The notes under the pieces are model-generated. The model saw only the letters and a list, made by a program, of their open reading frames with translations, did no database searches and had not been told where the DNA came from. Below, one piece after another: positions 8,711 to 17,554 of a stretch of 64,000 nt of DNA. Numbering within the stretch: position 1 is the first letter of the stretch; every line of letters begins with the position of its first letter. The stretch is from Algivirga pacifica (lineage in GTDB: Bacteria > Bacteroidota > Bacteroidia > Cytophagales > Flammeovirgaceae): NCBI RefSeq assembly GCF_039543525.1, contig NZ_BAABJX010000029.1, forward strand, positions 62,001-126,000, written 5' to 3'. Both the position numbers and the translations under genes were made by a program.

Positions 8711-9889
8711 ATGAAAGAAGTATATATCGTTTCTGCCGTACGTACTCCTCTAGGAAGTTTTGGAGGAAAATTAGCAGGTATTCCAGCAACTAAACTAGGA
8801 AGCACAGCAATTAAAGGAGCCTTGGAAAAAGGCTTAGTAAGCCCTGATAAAATCGATGAAGTCTTTGTAGGGAATGTTATTTCTGCTAATCTGGGACAGG
8901 CCCCTGCCAAACAAGCCGCTATTTTTGCCGGTATTCCTCAGAGTGTTCCTTGTACTACTATTAACAAAGTATGTTCCTCTGGGTTGAAGTCCATCATGAT
9001 TGGCGCTCAATCCATTATGCTGGGCGATAATAATATCGTCGTAGCCGGAGGTATGGAAAGCATGTCCAATATTCCATATTATATTCCAAAAGCACGTTAT
9101 GGACATGGCTACGGACACGGAGAGCTATTGGACGGCCTAGTAAAAGATGGATTAACAGATGTCTACAACGGACAAGCAATGGGGCTTTGTGGAGATAAAA
9201 CTGCTGAGCGCCTGGAGATCAGCAGAGAAGAGCAGGATACATTTGCCATCAATTCATATAAAAGAACTGCCGCTGCCACTGAAGCAGGGTACTTTAAGAA
9301 TGAAATCGTTCCTGTAGAAATTCCTCAACGTAAAGGAGATCCTATCCTTATGGAAGAGGATGAGGAATTTAGAAAGGTGAAATTTGAGAAAATCCCTTCT
9401 CTTCGTCCTGTATTCTCCAAAGAAGGAAGTGTTACTGCAGCCAATGCCTCTACGATCAATGATGGAGCTGCAGCCGTAGTGCTTGCAAGCAAAGAAGCTG
9501 TAGAAGAACTAGGGTTACAACCTATCGCTAAGATTATATCTTTTGCAGACGCTTCAAGAGAGCCAGAATGGTTTACTATTGCCCCTCCTATTGCTGCTCA
9601 AAAAGCATTGGACAAAGCAGGCTTAAAAATCGAAGACATCGACTTCTTCGAAGTAAATGAAGCGTTCTCCGTCGTTACCCTTGCGTTCGCTAAAGAATTT
9701 GGCCTAAACCTGGACAAAGTAAATGTTCACGGAGGTGCGGTATCTATTGGACACCCATTAGGTGCTTCCGGAGCACGTATCCTTGTTACTCTAAACGGAG
9801 TGTTAAAACAACAAAAAGGTACCCTTGGTATGGCTGCAATCTGTAATGGCGGTGGCGGTGCTTCTGCAATGATTATTGAGAAGCTGTAA
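8711..9889 (+). CDS. atoB: Acetyl-CoA C-acetyltransferase (thiolase)
   Basis: 392 residues, full length for a biosynthetic-type thiolase. The nucleophile Cys88 is in NKVCSSGLKS, the catalytic His348 in SIGHPLGASG, and the second Cys378 in AICNGGGGAS. The enzyme condenses two acetyl-CoA to acetoacetyl-CoA or the reverse, feeding ketone body, isoprenoid or fatty acid metabolism; sequence cannot decide the direction. It is preceded by 380 bp without a gene and followed by a repeat element and a strong hairpin, so it is probably transcribed alone. The symbol is a family-level choice (thlA or phaA would be equivalent). Confidence 0.95.
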   Translation: MKEVYIVSAVRTPLGSFGGKLAGIPATKLGSTAIKGALEKGLVSPDKIDEVFVGNVISANLGQAPAKQAAIFAGIPQSVPCTTINKVCSSGLKSIMIGAQSIMLGDNNIVVAGGMESMSNIPYYIPKARYGHGYGHGELLDGLVKDGLTDVYNGQAMGLCGDKTAERLEISREEQDTFAINSYKRTAAATEAGYFKNEIVPVEIPQRKGDPILMEEDEEFRKVKFEKIPSLRPVFSKEGSVTAANASTINDGAAAVVLASKEAVEELGLQPIAKIISFADASREPEWFTIAPPIAAQKALDKAGLKIEDIDFFEVNEAFSVVTLAFAKEFGLNLDKVNVHGGAVSIGHPLGASGARILVTLNGVLKQQKGTLGMAAICNGGGGASAMIIEKL

Positions 9890-9908
9890 ATCCACTTAAG
9901 AGCGTTTT

Positions 9909-9983
9909 GTTCAAGCTGTTTAATTGAGCTTCGCTCGTTCATGATGTTTAGTTGAGTTACTTAACTTCACCTCCGGTGAGTTA
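9909..9983. repeat. Variable-palindrome repeat
   Basis: GTTCAAGCTGTTTAATT, palindrome GAGCTTCGCTC, GTTCATGATGTTTAGTTG, then a second palindrome TCACCTCCGGTGA. It lies directly 3' of the thiolase gene. Confidence 0.75.
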
Positions 9984-10023
9984 TGACAACTAACCAACAG
10001 CTACGAAATAAGTATACATTTTA

Positions 10024-10061
10024 AAAAGGCGAAGGAAATCATGTTATTTCCTTCGCCTTTT
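10024..10061 (+). terminator. Rho-independent terminator after thiolase
   Basis: Perfect 16-bp stem AAAAGGCGAAGGAAAT / ATTTCCTTCGCCTTTT with a 6-base loop (CATGTT), ending in a T run. It can work on both strands, but only the thiolase reads into it. Confidence 0.9.
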
Positions 10062-10129
10062 ATAATTTTATAGCACCCTCAGCTAATGGTGTTCATACCG
10101 CTAGCGTTTTACTTATAAACCATCAACCT

Positions 10130-10780
10130 ATGATTAAAGGAGTTATATTAGATATGGACGGGCTACTGATCGACTCAGAACCCTATTGGCGTACTGCCCT
10201 GATTGAAGTAATGGCTTCCGTAGGCGTAGAAATGACCCCTGAAAAAGCTAAAAAAACCATGGGACTACGTACAGAAGAAGTCGTAGAGTATTGGTACAAT
10301 CATACTCCTTGGCAAGGTAGAAGCACGGAGGTAGTTGCTACCCATATTATGGAAAAAGCATTAGAACTTATCCTGGAGCAAGCCCCTATCCTACCGGGAG
10401 TTCATGATTTAATCAACCTGATTAAAGAACAAAAGCTCGCCTTAGCATTAGCCTCCTCTTCTCCTGCGTTTATGATTGAGGCTATTGTAGATAAAATCGG
10501 GATTCGTGATGATTTACAAGTCATCCGATCGGGACAATATGAAAAACTATCCAAGCCTCATCCGGATATCTTCATTCATACCGCAGAGCAGTTGGGACTT
10601 AAATTCAATGAATGTATTGTCTTTGAAGACTCTTTTAATGGTGTGTTGGCCGCTAAAGCTGCCAAAATGATCACTGTGGCTGTCCCTGAAGATCAAGAGG
10701 ACCCTCGCTTTGTTATCGCTGACTTAAAGCTAAAAAGTCTGGAAGAGTTTACGGCCGAAACACTGGCAAAACTTATATAA
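10130..10780 (+). CDS. hxpB: HAD-family hexitol/sugar phosphatase (HxpB/YniC-like)
   Basis: 216 residues. HAD motif I is DMDGLLIDSE (nucleophile Asp8, acid Asp10), motif II falls in ALASSSP, the motif III Lys in LSKPHPD, and motif IV is FEDSFNG. The cap insertion and the whole length follow Escherichia coli HxpB (YniC), including GLR near 87-90 and ALASSSPAFM versus GLASASPLHM. The family dephosphorylates hexitol and deoxyhexose phosphates and is promiscuous, so the real substrate is not fixed by sequence. The gene is probably monocistronic, and its stop codon touches a hairpin shared with the convergent gene at 10824. Confidence 0.85.
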   Translation: MIKGVILDMDGLLIDSEPYWRTALIEVMASVGVEMTPEKAKKTMGLRTEEVVEYWYNHTPWQGRSTEVVATHIMEKALELILEQAPILPGVHDLINLIKEQKLALALASSSPAFMIEAIVDKIGIRDDLQVIRSGQYEKLSKPHPDIFIHTAEQLGLKFNECIVFEDSFNGVLAAKAAKMITVAVPEDQEDPRFVIADLKLKSLEEFTAETLAKLI

Positions 10781-10821
10781 TGAAGAATGAAGAATGAGAA
10801 ATAATATTCTTCATTCTTCAT
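10780..10821. terminator. Bidirectional terminator made of 7-bp repeats
   Basis: Perfect 16-bp arms (10780-10795 and 10806-10821) built from the 7-mer AATGAAG and its complement, with a 10-base AT-rich loop. It lies between convergent genes and starts on the last base of the hxpB stop codon, so it is well placed to end both transcripts, although it lacks GC pairs. Confidence 0.6.
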
Positions 10822-10823
10822 TC

Positions 10824-11162
10824 TTAATTATTCAGGCATGCAGAAAAGTACTCTACCTGCTCTTCCGATACCCTACTCAGCAAATATTGTAGGTTTCTCC
10901 AATCTGCATCTTTTATAGGAATACTCTTCCAATAGTGCCCTCCCTTCTCTCTAAGATACAATTGTACCTTAGGAGGCAGCATTCCTTTCGTCGTAAGGAT
11001 CTCTTTTTCAAGCCCCCGTATATACTGATCCTTATGAATGTATATCTTCACTTCAATATCCTCATAAGGCATAGGCCCTAGCTCAGGGACAGAAACAAAC
11101 TCTTTCTCTGTTAATAGTTTAGCTTCTCCAAAAGTTAGAAAGTTGCGTAGAGTTGTTAGCAT
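10824..11162 (-). CDS. Small conserved-looking protein of unknown function
   Basis: 112 residues, not recognised. It has no signal peptide or membrane segment; the composition is charged and soluble, with motifs such as VPELGPMPYEDIEVKIYIHK and a C-terminal helix ending SACLNN. The codon use is like its neighbours, and it is convergent with hxpB. Translation from ATG 11162 is the only good start. A real gene is likely because the frame fills the space between a terminator-like hairpin and a promoter-sized gap, but no function can be assigned. Confidence 0.65.
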   Translation of the reverse strand: MLTTLRNFLTFGEAKLLTEKEFVSVPELGPMPYEDIEVKIYIHKDQYIRGLEKEILTTKGMLPPKVQLYLREKGGHYWKSIPIKDADWRNLQYLLSRVSEEQVEYFSACLNN

Positions 11163-11281
11163 ATGGTGTTGTTAATGATTAAAAATAAGGTTATTAAAAG
11201 ATCCTAATTATTTAAGGATAAATCCTATAAAATCAAAGCAATACTGTAATTAAGGAAGGAGCTTGCGAGTTATGCTTAATA

Positions 11282-11312
11282 AAAAAGGGTAGCCGTTCTG
11301 GCTACCCTTTTT
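11282..11312 (-). terminator. Terminator of the pyruvate dehydrogenase E2 gene
   Basis: Perfect stem AAAAAGGGTAGCC / GGCTACCCTTTTT with a 5-base loop, 20 bp past the pdhC stop codon, with T runs on both strands. Confidence 0.9.
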
Positions 11313-11332
11313 GATATCATTGAAGATCGTTG

Positions 11333-12997
11333 TTATGCCAACAATCTGATTGGATCTTCCAAATAAGCTTTCAAGTCCAATAGGAATGCAGAACCTACAG
11401 CACCATCCACTACGCGGTGGTCACATGAAAGGGTTACCTTCATCACGTTACCTGGTACGATTTCGCCATTTTTCACTACCGGAATCTGCTTGATACCTCC
11501 TACTGCAAGGATACAAGAGTTTGGAGGGTTGATAATTGCCGTAAACTCCTCGATACCGAACATTCCCAAGTTAGAGATCGTGAACGTTGAACCTTCCCAC
11601 TCTTCTGGCTGAAGCTTCTTGTCTGCTGCTTTTTTCGCCAACTCTTTTACGTTCTTAGAGATATCAGAAAGCGATTTTGTATCTGTAAACCTTACTACAG
11701 GTACCAATAATCCATCAGGAACTGCTACTGCTACTCCTACGTGCACATGGTCATTGAAGCGAATGCTATCTCCCATCCATGAGGCATTTACATAAGGGTG
11801 CTTTTTCAAGGCTGCCGCTACTGCTTTCACTACCATATCGTTGAAAGAGATCTTCACATCAGCTACCTCATTCAGGCTCTTACGAGCTGCAATTGCCTTA
11901 TCCATGTCGATATCCATCGTCAAGTAGAAGTGAGGTGCCGTGAACTTCGCTTCTGCCAAGCGAGAGGCGATAACCTTTCTCATTTGAGAAACTGGCTCGT
12001 CACGGAAGTTCTCCACTCCTGCTGGAGCTGCTGCTACAGGAGCCGCTGCCGCTGGTGCAGTAGTTGGTTGAGGTACATAAGCCTCTACGTCTCTTTTTAC
12101 TACGCGACCATGTTCTCCTGAACCAGGGATCATTGCCAAGTTGTACCCTCTCTCCTTAGCCATCTTTTTAGCCAAAGGAGATGCAAATACACGTGCTCCA
12201 TCTGAAGCCGGCGCAGGAGCCGCTTCTCTAGAAACTGGAGCAGAAGCTGCTGCAGGTGCTGGCGCTGCTGCCTTAGGTGCAGCTGGCTTTGGAGCCTCTG
12301 CTTTTGGAGCTGCCTCTTGTTTTGGAACCTCCTCCTTCTTAGGAGCTGAAGCTGTTTGAGAAGAAGCTTTCAACAAGGTTTCCCAATCAGCTCCCTCCTC
12401 ACCAATAATAGCAATTACGCCATCAATGGGTACATTTTTATTTTCAGTAATATACAAGATCGTACCGTCCTCATAAGATTCCAGTTCCATCGTTGCTTTA
12501 TCAGTCTCTACCTCTGCCAGGATATCACCAGAGCTTACCTTATCTCCTACACTTACCAACCAGTTTGCGATCACCCCTTCTTTCATGGTATCTGACATCT
12601 TAGGCATTCTTACCACTTCTGCATTAATACCTGAAGTATCAACTTGCTCAGAAGTTGCCTCTTCTGCTGCCGGTGCTGCTGTTTCCTCTGCTGCAGGTGC
12701 AGTAGCTTCTTCTGCTGCTGGAGCACTTCCTCCATCTAGCAAATGCTGGTATTCTTCTCCTGGTTCTCCGATAATAGCAATAATAGCGTCAATCGCAATT
12801 GCCTCTTTCTCCTTTGCAGCAATATGCAAAATGGTGCCATCTTCATAAGACTCTAGTTCCATGGTTGCCTTATCAGTTTCTACCTCTGCGATAACATCTC
12901 CAGAACTAATTTGGTCACCTTCTTTAACTAGCCAAGATGCGATCACCCCTTCTTTCATGGTATCTGACATCTTAGGCATTCGAATTACTTCAGCCAT
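11333..12997 (-). CDS. pdhC: Pyruvate dehydrogenase E2, dihydrolipoamide acetyltransferase
   Basis: 554 residues. It has two lipoyl domains (about 1-77 and 128-205), each with the lipoylation motif ETDKATMELES (Lys43 in the first), joined by Ala/Pro/Glu-rich flexible linkers. A peripheral subunit-binding domain follows at about 265-305 (FASPLAKKMAKERG...GEHGRVVKRDV), then the catalytic acetyltransferase core to the end with His527 and Asp531 in DHRVVDGA. It moves acetyl groups to CoA in the pyruvate dehydrogenase complex. The E1 beta gene lies 25 kb away (38012-38992), so the complex is encoded in scattered genes. A good Bacteroidota promoter is found just upstream (13044-13074). Confidence 0.95.
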   Translation of the reverse strand: MAEVIRMPKMSDTMKEGVIASWLVKEGDQISSGDVIAEVETDKATMELESYEDGTILHIAAKEKEAIAIDAIIAIIGEPGEEYQHLLDGGSAPAAEEATAPAAEETAAPAAEEATSEQVDTSGINAEVVRMPKMSDTMKEGVIANWLVSVGDKVSSGDILAEVETDKATMELESYEDGTILYITENKNVPIDGVIAIIGEEGADWETLLKASSQTASAPKKEEVPKQEAAPKAEAPKPAAPKAAAPAPAAASAPVSREAAPAPASDGARVFASPLAKKMAKERGYNLAMIPGSGEHGRVVKRDVEAYVPQPTTAPAAAAPVAAAPAGVENFRDEPVSQMRKVIASRLAEAKFTAPHFYLTMDIDMDKAIAARKSLNEVADVKISFNDMVVKAVAAALKKHPYVNASWMGDSIRFNDHVHVGVAVAVPDGLLVPVVRFTDTKSLSDISKNVKELAKKAADKKLQPEEWEGSTFTISNLGMFGIEEFTAIINPPNSCILAVGGIKQIPVVKNGEIVPGNVMKVTLSCDHRVVDGAVGSAFLLDLKAYLEDPIRLLA

Positions 12998-13043
12998 AAG
13001 TGATATTTTAGTCTAATTCGTCAAATTTTTCGTTTTCAATGTC

Positions 13044-13074
13044 CAAAAATAATAGGATTATTTTATTGTCACAA
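13044..13074 (-). promoter_or_regulatory. Bacteroidota-type promoter for pdhC
   Basis: Read on the minus strand: TTG, 20-bp spacer, TATTTTTG. This fits the Bacteroidota consensus (-33 TTG, -7 TAnnTTTG). The -7 box is 46 bp from the pdhC start codon. Confidence 0.6.
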
Positions 13075-13278
13075 TTACCAACTCATTAAGTTGTTATATC
13101 TCATCGCTCTTTTAGGCCACAATACTTTATTTAATGCAAAGAAAACACATTGACAATCAATAAAAAGCGGACATTTATCACCATAATACTCCGAAGTCTC
13201 GACTACCTTTGCATGTCAGGGAATTGTTATCGTTCGTTAATACCTAAAAGCATAAACTTTTTCTTTTAAAATTCAAGA

Positions 13279-13309
13279 TTGCAAATGTCCAAATCTAGGA
13301 GTTACTTTG
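13279..13309 (+). promoter_or_regulatory. Bacteroidota-type promoter, probably for nrdJ
   Basis: TTG at 13279, 20-bp spacer, TTACTTTG at 13302-13309 followed by CA. A second -7-like box (TACCTTTG, 13204-13211) has no good -33 partner. If 13309 is right, the nrdJ leader is about 300 nt. It contains small hairpins (for example TAGCC-ttca-GGCTA at 13562-13575) but no recognisable cobalamin riboswitch motif. Confidence 0.5.
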
Positions 13310-13614
13310 CACTCTGTTGAAAAGTCAAATATTGACGAATGATGAAACAATAACTCTTGTAATCCTGTTTGATTCCTGTCCACTTTAATTAAAACGTAGA
13401 CAACGTAGGGAGTAATGATTTTTGATTGTATATCAATAGATCATCATGGATTATTGTTATAGGGATATGAAATTCCTTTCATTGGAATAATTGAGGAAAT
13501 GATCATTCCCAATAGATGCAAGATTGCATGCAAAGGACAACCCAATTCCTGTAAGGTTTTTTAGCCTTCAGGCTATTTCATATATGTAGAGATATTTTTA
13601 AAGGTGAACAAACA

Positions 13615-15618
13615 ATGACATATAACTTCAAACTTGACGAAGGTTTCCTGAACAAATACAAAGACATTAAACCTCCATTCGGGTTCAATGGTCTTGGAGA
13701 GCTAGTTTATATGCGTACCTATTCCCGCTTGAATGAAGACGGGACCAATGAGGTATGGTGGCAAACGGTGAAGCGTGTTGTAGAGGGAACATACACGATC
13801 CAAAAAAACCATATCCTGAAGTATCAACTAGGATGGGATGATGAGAAAGCCCAAGGTTCTGCCCAAGAGATGTTCGATCGCATGTTCAACATGAAGTTCC
13901 TTCCTCCAGGACGTGGACTATGGGCGATGGGATCTGAGCTGACGACAAAAAGAAACTTGTTTGCAGCACTAAACAACTGTTCTTTTGTAAGTACTGAGAA
14001 CCTTTCGGAAGATCCTGTAAAACCTTTCGAGTTCTTGATGGACATGTCTATGCTAGGAGTTGGAGTAGGATTTGACATCAAAGGTGCAGATCAAGTCACT
14101 GTTTACCAGCCTAGCAAAGAAGATATAACAACACACTCTATTCCTGACTCAAGAGAAGGATGGGTAAGTAGTGTAGGAATGTTGCTACAAACTTATTTGG
14201 CACCTAACCGTGCTGCGATAAGCTTTGACTACAGCCAAATCCGTAAGGCTGGTGAGCCTATCAAGGGATTTGGTGGTGTAAGTTCAGGCCCTGCTCCACT
14301 ACAAAAACTGCACAACCAAATCGTTGAAAAGTTCGATGGACGATCAGCAGGAAGCAAAGTCACTGGTACAGATATCGTAGATATTATGAACATGATTGGC
14401 TGTTGTGTAGTCGCTGGTAACGTTCGTAGAAGTGCCGAAATCGTCTTTGGTGATCCAAACGATGACGAGTACCTAAAATTGAAAGATTACCGTTGGAACA
14501 ACGAGAAACAGCAAATGGAGGGATCTGCTGCACACCGTGCAGACTTCGGTTGGTCATCCAACAACTCTGTCTTTGCAACGGTAGGTATGGACTACAATAA
14601 GGTCGCAGAACAAACTGCAGTCAATGGAGAACCAGGGTATATCTGGCTAGACAACATCCGTAAATTTGGTCGTTTGGCAGATGCTCCTGACAACAAAGAT
14701 ATCCGTGCTATGGGTACCAACCCTTGTGCAGAGCAATCATTGGAATCTTATGAGCTTTGTTGTTTGGTAGAGACTTTCCCTACTAGAGCCGAAAGCAAGG
14801 AAGATTACCTACGTACATTGAAATTTGCTTACCTATATGCTAAAACGGTAACATTAACAAACACGCACTGGGCAGAAACCAACCGTGTATTGTTGCGTAA
14901 CCGCCGTATTGGTACATCAATGTCTGGTGTTGCTCAATTTATTGAGAATAAAGGATTGGATAACTTGAGAGAATGGTGTGACGAAGGATACCATACTATT
15001 CAAGACTGGGATAAAATCTACAGTGAGTGGTTATGTGTACCTCGTTCGGTAAAAACAACTTCTATCAAGCCTTCAGGTACTGTATCCCTTCTTCCAGGTG
15101 TAACTCCAGGTATGCACTACCCTGAAAGTAACCACTACATTCGTCGTATCCGTATCGCAGAAGATTCTCCACTATTGGAGCAATGTAAAGCGGCGAATTA
15201 CCATGTAGAACCAAGTGTATCAGAAGCCAACACGATGGTGGTTTCTATTCCGGTTTCTATTCCAAATGTAAGAACGGTTAACGAGGTAAGCATTTGGGAA
15301 CAAGTAGCACTGGCAGCCTTCTTGCAAAAGCACTGGGCGGACAACCAGGTATCTGTAACCGTAACCTTCAAGAAAGACGAGGCATCACAAATCAAGCCTA
15401 TCTTGAACTACTACCAATACCAGTTGAAATCTGTAAGTTTCTTGCCTAAGCTAGAAATGGGGAACACAGTATACCCTCAGATGCCTTATGAGGAAATCTC
15501 TAAAGACCGTTACGAGGAGCTTGTAAAAGACCTGAATGTATTGGACTTCAACAATATGACTACAGGTGTGGATAGCGAAGCAGAGAAGTTCTGTGACGGT
15601 GACCACTGTGTGTTGTAA
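13615..15618 (+). CDS. nrdJ: Adenosylcobalamin-dependent ribonucleotide reductase (class II)
   Basis: 667 residues. It follows the monomeric class II type (ribonucleoside-triphosphate reductase). The visible catalytic set is Cys122 and Cys382 as the active-site redox pair, Asn369, the thiyl-radical Cys371 and Glu373 in NPCAEQ, and the C-terminal relay Cys660/Cys665 in FCDGDHCVL. It makes deoxynucleotides without oxygen or a metal small subunit, using coenzyme B12. It is somewhat shorter than the Lactobacillus enzyme (739). Its leader is long (about 300 nt from the best promoter), which leaves room for post-transcriptional control, but no known riboswitch was recognised. It is followed by a large inverted-repeat element. 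Confidence 0.93.
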   Translation: MTYNFKLDEGFLNKYKDIKPPFGFNGLGELVYMRTYSRLNEDGTNEVWWQTVKRVVEGTYTIQKNHILKYQLGWDDEKAQGSAQEMFDRMFNMKFLPPGRGLWAMGSELTTKRNLFAALNNCSFVSTENLSEDPVKPFEFLMDMSMLGVGVGFDIKGADQVTVYQPSKEDITTHSIPDSREGWVSSVGMLLQTYLAPNRAAISFDYSQIRKAGEPIKGFGGVSSGPAPLQKLHNQIVEKFDGRSAGSKVTGTDIVDIMNMIGCCVVAGNVRRSAEIVFGDPNDDEYLKLKDYRWNNEKQQMEGSAAHRADFGWSSNNSVFATVGMDYNKVAEQTAVNGEPGYIWLDNIRKFGRLADAPDNKDIRAMGTNPCAEQSLESYELCCLVETFPTRAESKEDYLRTLKFAYLYAKTVTLTNTHWAETNRVLLRNRRIGTSMSGVAQFIENKGLDNLREWCDEGYHTIQDWDKIYSEWLCVPRSVKTTSIKPSGTVSLLPGVTPGMHYPESNHYIRRIRIAEDSPLLEQCKAANYHVEPSVSEANTMVVSIPVSIPNVRTVNEVSIWEQVALAAFLQKHWADNQVSVTVTFKKDEASQIKPILNYYQYQLKSVSFLPKLEMGNTVYPQMPYEEISKDRYEELVKDLNVLDFNNMTTGVDSEAEKFCDGDHCVL

Positions 15619-15663
15619 TCGAATAAAGAATAGAAGAACGACTTCCTAATGGATAAAGGAAGA

Positions 15664-15993
15664 AGATGAGTCATCCCATATTAACATTTAAGGGGTGGCT
15701 CATATTTTTTTCTTTAAAAAGTACCTTTATATATCTAAAAATGGCCTTGAAGAATTGCCGTTAAAATTTTTAATCGTAAAAGCGTTAAGAAAATTCCATT
15801 GTTTGAGCGCAGCGAGTTTGGAATTTTTAGCTTTTACGATTAAAAATTAGGCAAATTCTTCAAAGCCTTGATTTTTTTGCTTCGTTTTTTCATCAAGGAA
15901 AAAATGAAGAAGCTCATAAAGGGCTTGTGAGATAGTTGTAAAGGGATGAAATTCTCAGAAAGCTAAGCCATTTGTTAATATGGGATGATTCAT
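15664..15993. repeat. Nested inverted-repeat element of about 330 bp (MITE or structured RNA)
   Basis: Outer arms: GTCATCCCATATTAACAttt near 15668-15690 and the inverse at 15967-15990. Inner arms: CTTGAAGAATTGCC (15747) with GGCAAATTCTTCAAAG (15850), TTTAATCGTAAAAGC with GCTTTTACGATTAAA, and AAATTCCA with TGGAATTTT, around a centre with GAGCGCAGCGAG. A side hairpin CCTTGAT...ATCAAGG follows near 15872-15903. It has no coding frame. It starts about 45 bp after the nrdJ stop. Confidence 0.75.
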
Positions 15994-16037
15994 GTTCAAC
16001 CTTCTTACTCCAACTTAATTAGGACGTAGAAATAACC

Positions 16038-16070
16038 AAAAAGAGCAGCATTTTACGTGCTGCTCTTTTT
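16038..16070 (-). terminator. Terminator overlapping the VanZ stop codon
   Basis: Perfect stem AAAAAGAGCAGCA / TGCTGCTCTTTTT with a 7-base loop. The stop codon of the VanZ gene (16053-16055) is inside the loop, so the last codons form one arm. Confidence 0.88.
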
Positions 16071-16484
16071 TTTGTTTCGTTCCAAACGAGGAACAACAAT
16101 AAAGTGAATCACGAGTCGCCCCAAGACATATCCTCCTACAGCGCCTATTGTATCTACTACAAAATCATAAACATCTCCACTTCGATAAGGAATGAAGTGT
16201 TGAATCAATTCCGTGATGGCTCCATAAACAACACAAGCAAAAACCATTAACAACATCGTATTTCGGCGTGATTTATGCGACCAGTGCTGCTGGAAAATCC
16301 CGAAAGTATAGAAAAAGGTCAATGCCCCAAAGATTCCTAGATGAACTACCTTATCCATGTGAGGGATCGACCATTCCGATTTTGGATTGGGTACCTTAAA
16401 GAAAAAGGCATAGAACGTCAACAAGGATAAAAAAACGGCTGGCCACAGGGGTTTCCACAAAATTTTATTCATTTTCAAAGTCAC
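16053..16484 (-). CDS. VanZ family membrane protein
   Basis: 143 residues with four predicted membrane helices (about 11-29, 45-62, 75-91 and 114-133). The family signature is visible: MDKVVHLGIFGALTFF in helix 2 and YGAITELIQHFIPYRSGDVYDFVVDTIGAVGGY, with the conserved E-Q-x-F/R...D-x-x-x-N/D pattern. VanZ proteins are small membrane proteins, some linked to low-level teicoplanin resistance; in Bacteroidota the role is unknown. The C-terminus is Lys-rich (ERNKKKSST) and is partly encoded by the terminator stem. ATG 16484 or 16472 could be the start. Confidence 0.85.
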   Translation of the reverse strand: MTLKMNKILWKPLWPAVFLSLLTFYAFFFKVPNPKSEWSIPHMDKVVHLGIFGALTFFYTFGIFQQHWSHKSRRNTMLLMVFACVVYGAITELIQHFIPYRSGDVYDFVVDTIGAVGGYVLGRLVIHFIVVPRLERNKKKSST

Positions 16485-16712
16485 AGTATCAATTTATAAT
16501 GGATTATAGCATATTTGTACACCTTACTGATTGCTAATGATCAGTACTTCCCGAAATACATCAAACAAAAAATGTAAATAACTTCTTGGTGATCCACCTC
16601 GAACAAGTGGGACTTCTTTCTGATCAAGATACAGTAATAATACAGTGGTTAGACGTCAGAAAGATATAAAAATTCCAACAGTATACCACTTGAACTCAAA
16701 CGATCAAACAAT

Positions 16713-17369
16713 ATGAAAAAACTTTTCCTACTCCTATTTTTTTTAGGTTACGGCATCTATGGAATTCAAGCTCAAGATTTTAAATACAAGAAAAGCCGAA
16801 AAAAAGACTACATAGTACAAATCACTACTGATTTAGGGAGTATAGATCTTATACTTTTTGATCAAACCCCTATTCATAAGGAGAACTTCTTAACACTTGC
16901 CTCCAAAAACTTTTACGATAGCTTAACATTTCATCGAGTACTTGAAGGCTTTGTCGTACAGGGAGGAGACCCCAACAGCTATCAAGGCAATGAGCAACGC
17001 CTAGGCTCTGGTGGACCTGGTTACGAGTTGACAGCAGAAATTGATACCACACTATTCCTTCACGAAAGAGGGGCTATCGGTGCTGCCCGTATGCCTGACA
17101 ACATCAACCCAGAACGCAAATCCAGTGGAAGTCAATTTTACATTGTCCAGGGACAAGAAGGAGCACATCATCTCGACGGAGAGTATACCGTTTTCGGAGA
17201 AGTTATCAAAGGAATGGAAGTGGTGGACCTTATTGCCCAGCAGGAGGTGGACCGAAGAGGAAACCCTCTCAAACCTATCCGCATGAACGTAACGGTTGTT
17301 CGACTTAAAAAGAAAGATATCCGCAAACGTTATGACTACACTTACCCTGAAAAAAGAAGGGACAAGTAA
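16713..17369 (+). CDS. Secreted cyclophilin-type peptidyl-prolyl isomerase
   Basis: 218 residues. A signal peptide (MKKLFLLLFFLGYGIYGIQA) with cleavage near AQDF is followed by a cyclophilin domain (about 32-200). The active-site elements are FHRVLEGFVVQGGD (catalytic Arg), GSQFYIVQG (Gln/Phe) and HLDGEYTVFGEV; the usual active-site Trp region differs, as in many bacterial cyclophilins. It speeds proline isomerisation in periplasmic protein folding. The basic C-terminal tail (KKKDIRKRYDYTYPEKRRDK) is unusual. Flanking gaps suggest a single-gene unit. Confidence 0.93.
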   Translation: MKKLFLLLFFLGYGIYGIQAQDFKYKKSRKKDYIVQITTDLGSIDLILFDQTPIHKENFLTLASKNFYDSLTFHRVLEGFVVQGGDPNSYQGNEQRLGSGGPGYELTAEIDTTLFLHERGAIGAARMPDNINPERKSSGSQFYIVQGQEGAHHLDGEYTVFGEVIKGMEVVDLIAQQEVDRRGNPLKPIRMNVTVVRLKKKDIRKRYDYTYPEKRRDK

Positions 17370-17431
17370 CTTTTTTCCCTCACTACAAAGTTTTTATAGT
17401 CATAATTATTACCATTTACAAGAATTGTTGG

Positions 17432-17439
17432 TAAATTTG
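17432..17439 (+). promoter_or_regulatory. Possible -7 box for the 17555-19555 gene set
   Basis: TAAATTTG matches the Bacteroidota -7 consensus TAnnTTTG and is followed by C, about 115 bp before the first start codon. No convincing -33 TTG is found at the right distance. Confidence 0.35.
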
Positions 17440-17554
17440 CGGTCGATCAATATACTTTGCCAATATTAAATAGTACTTTTTGAGCATTGGCAAAATGGTC
17501 ATGTTATCACTGATGAACGTAAGAATTTTTCTACATTATTAATTACAAATAAAG

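Noticed and set aside
8599..8910. 103-codon minus frame
   Set aside because: Mostly antisense to the thiolase start; shadow.
13213..13614. Cobalamin riboswitch for nrdJ
   Set aside because: The expected B12-box and core sequences were not found by eye; kept only as a long-leader observation.
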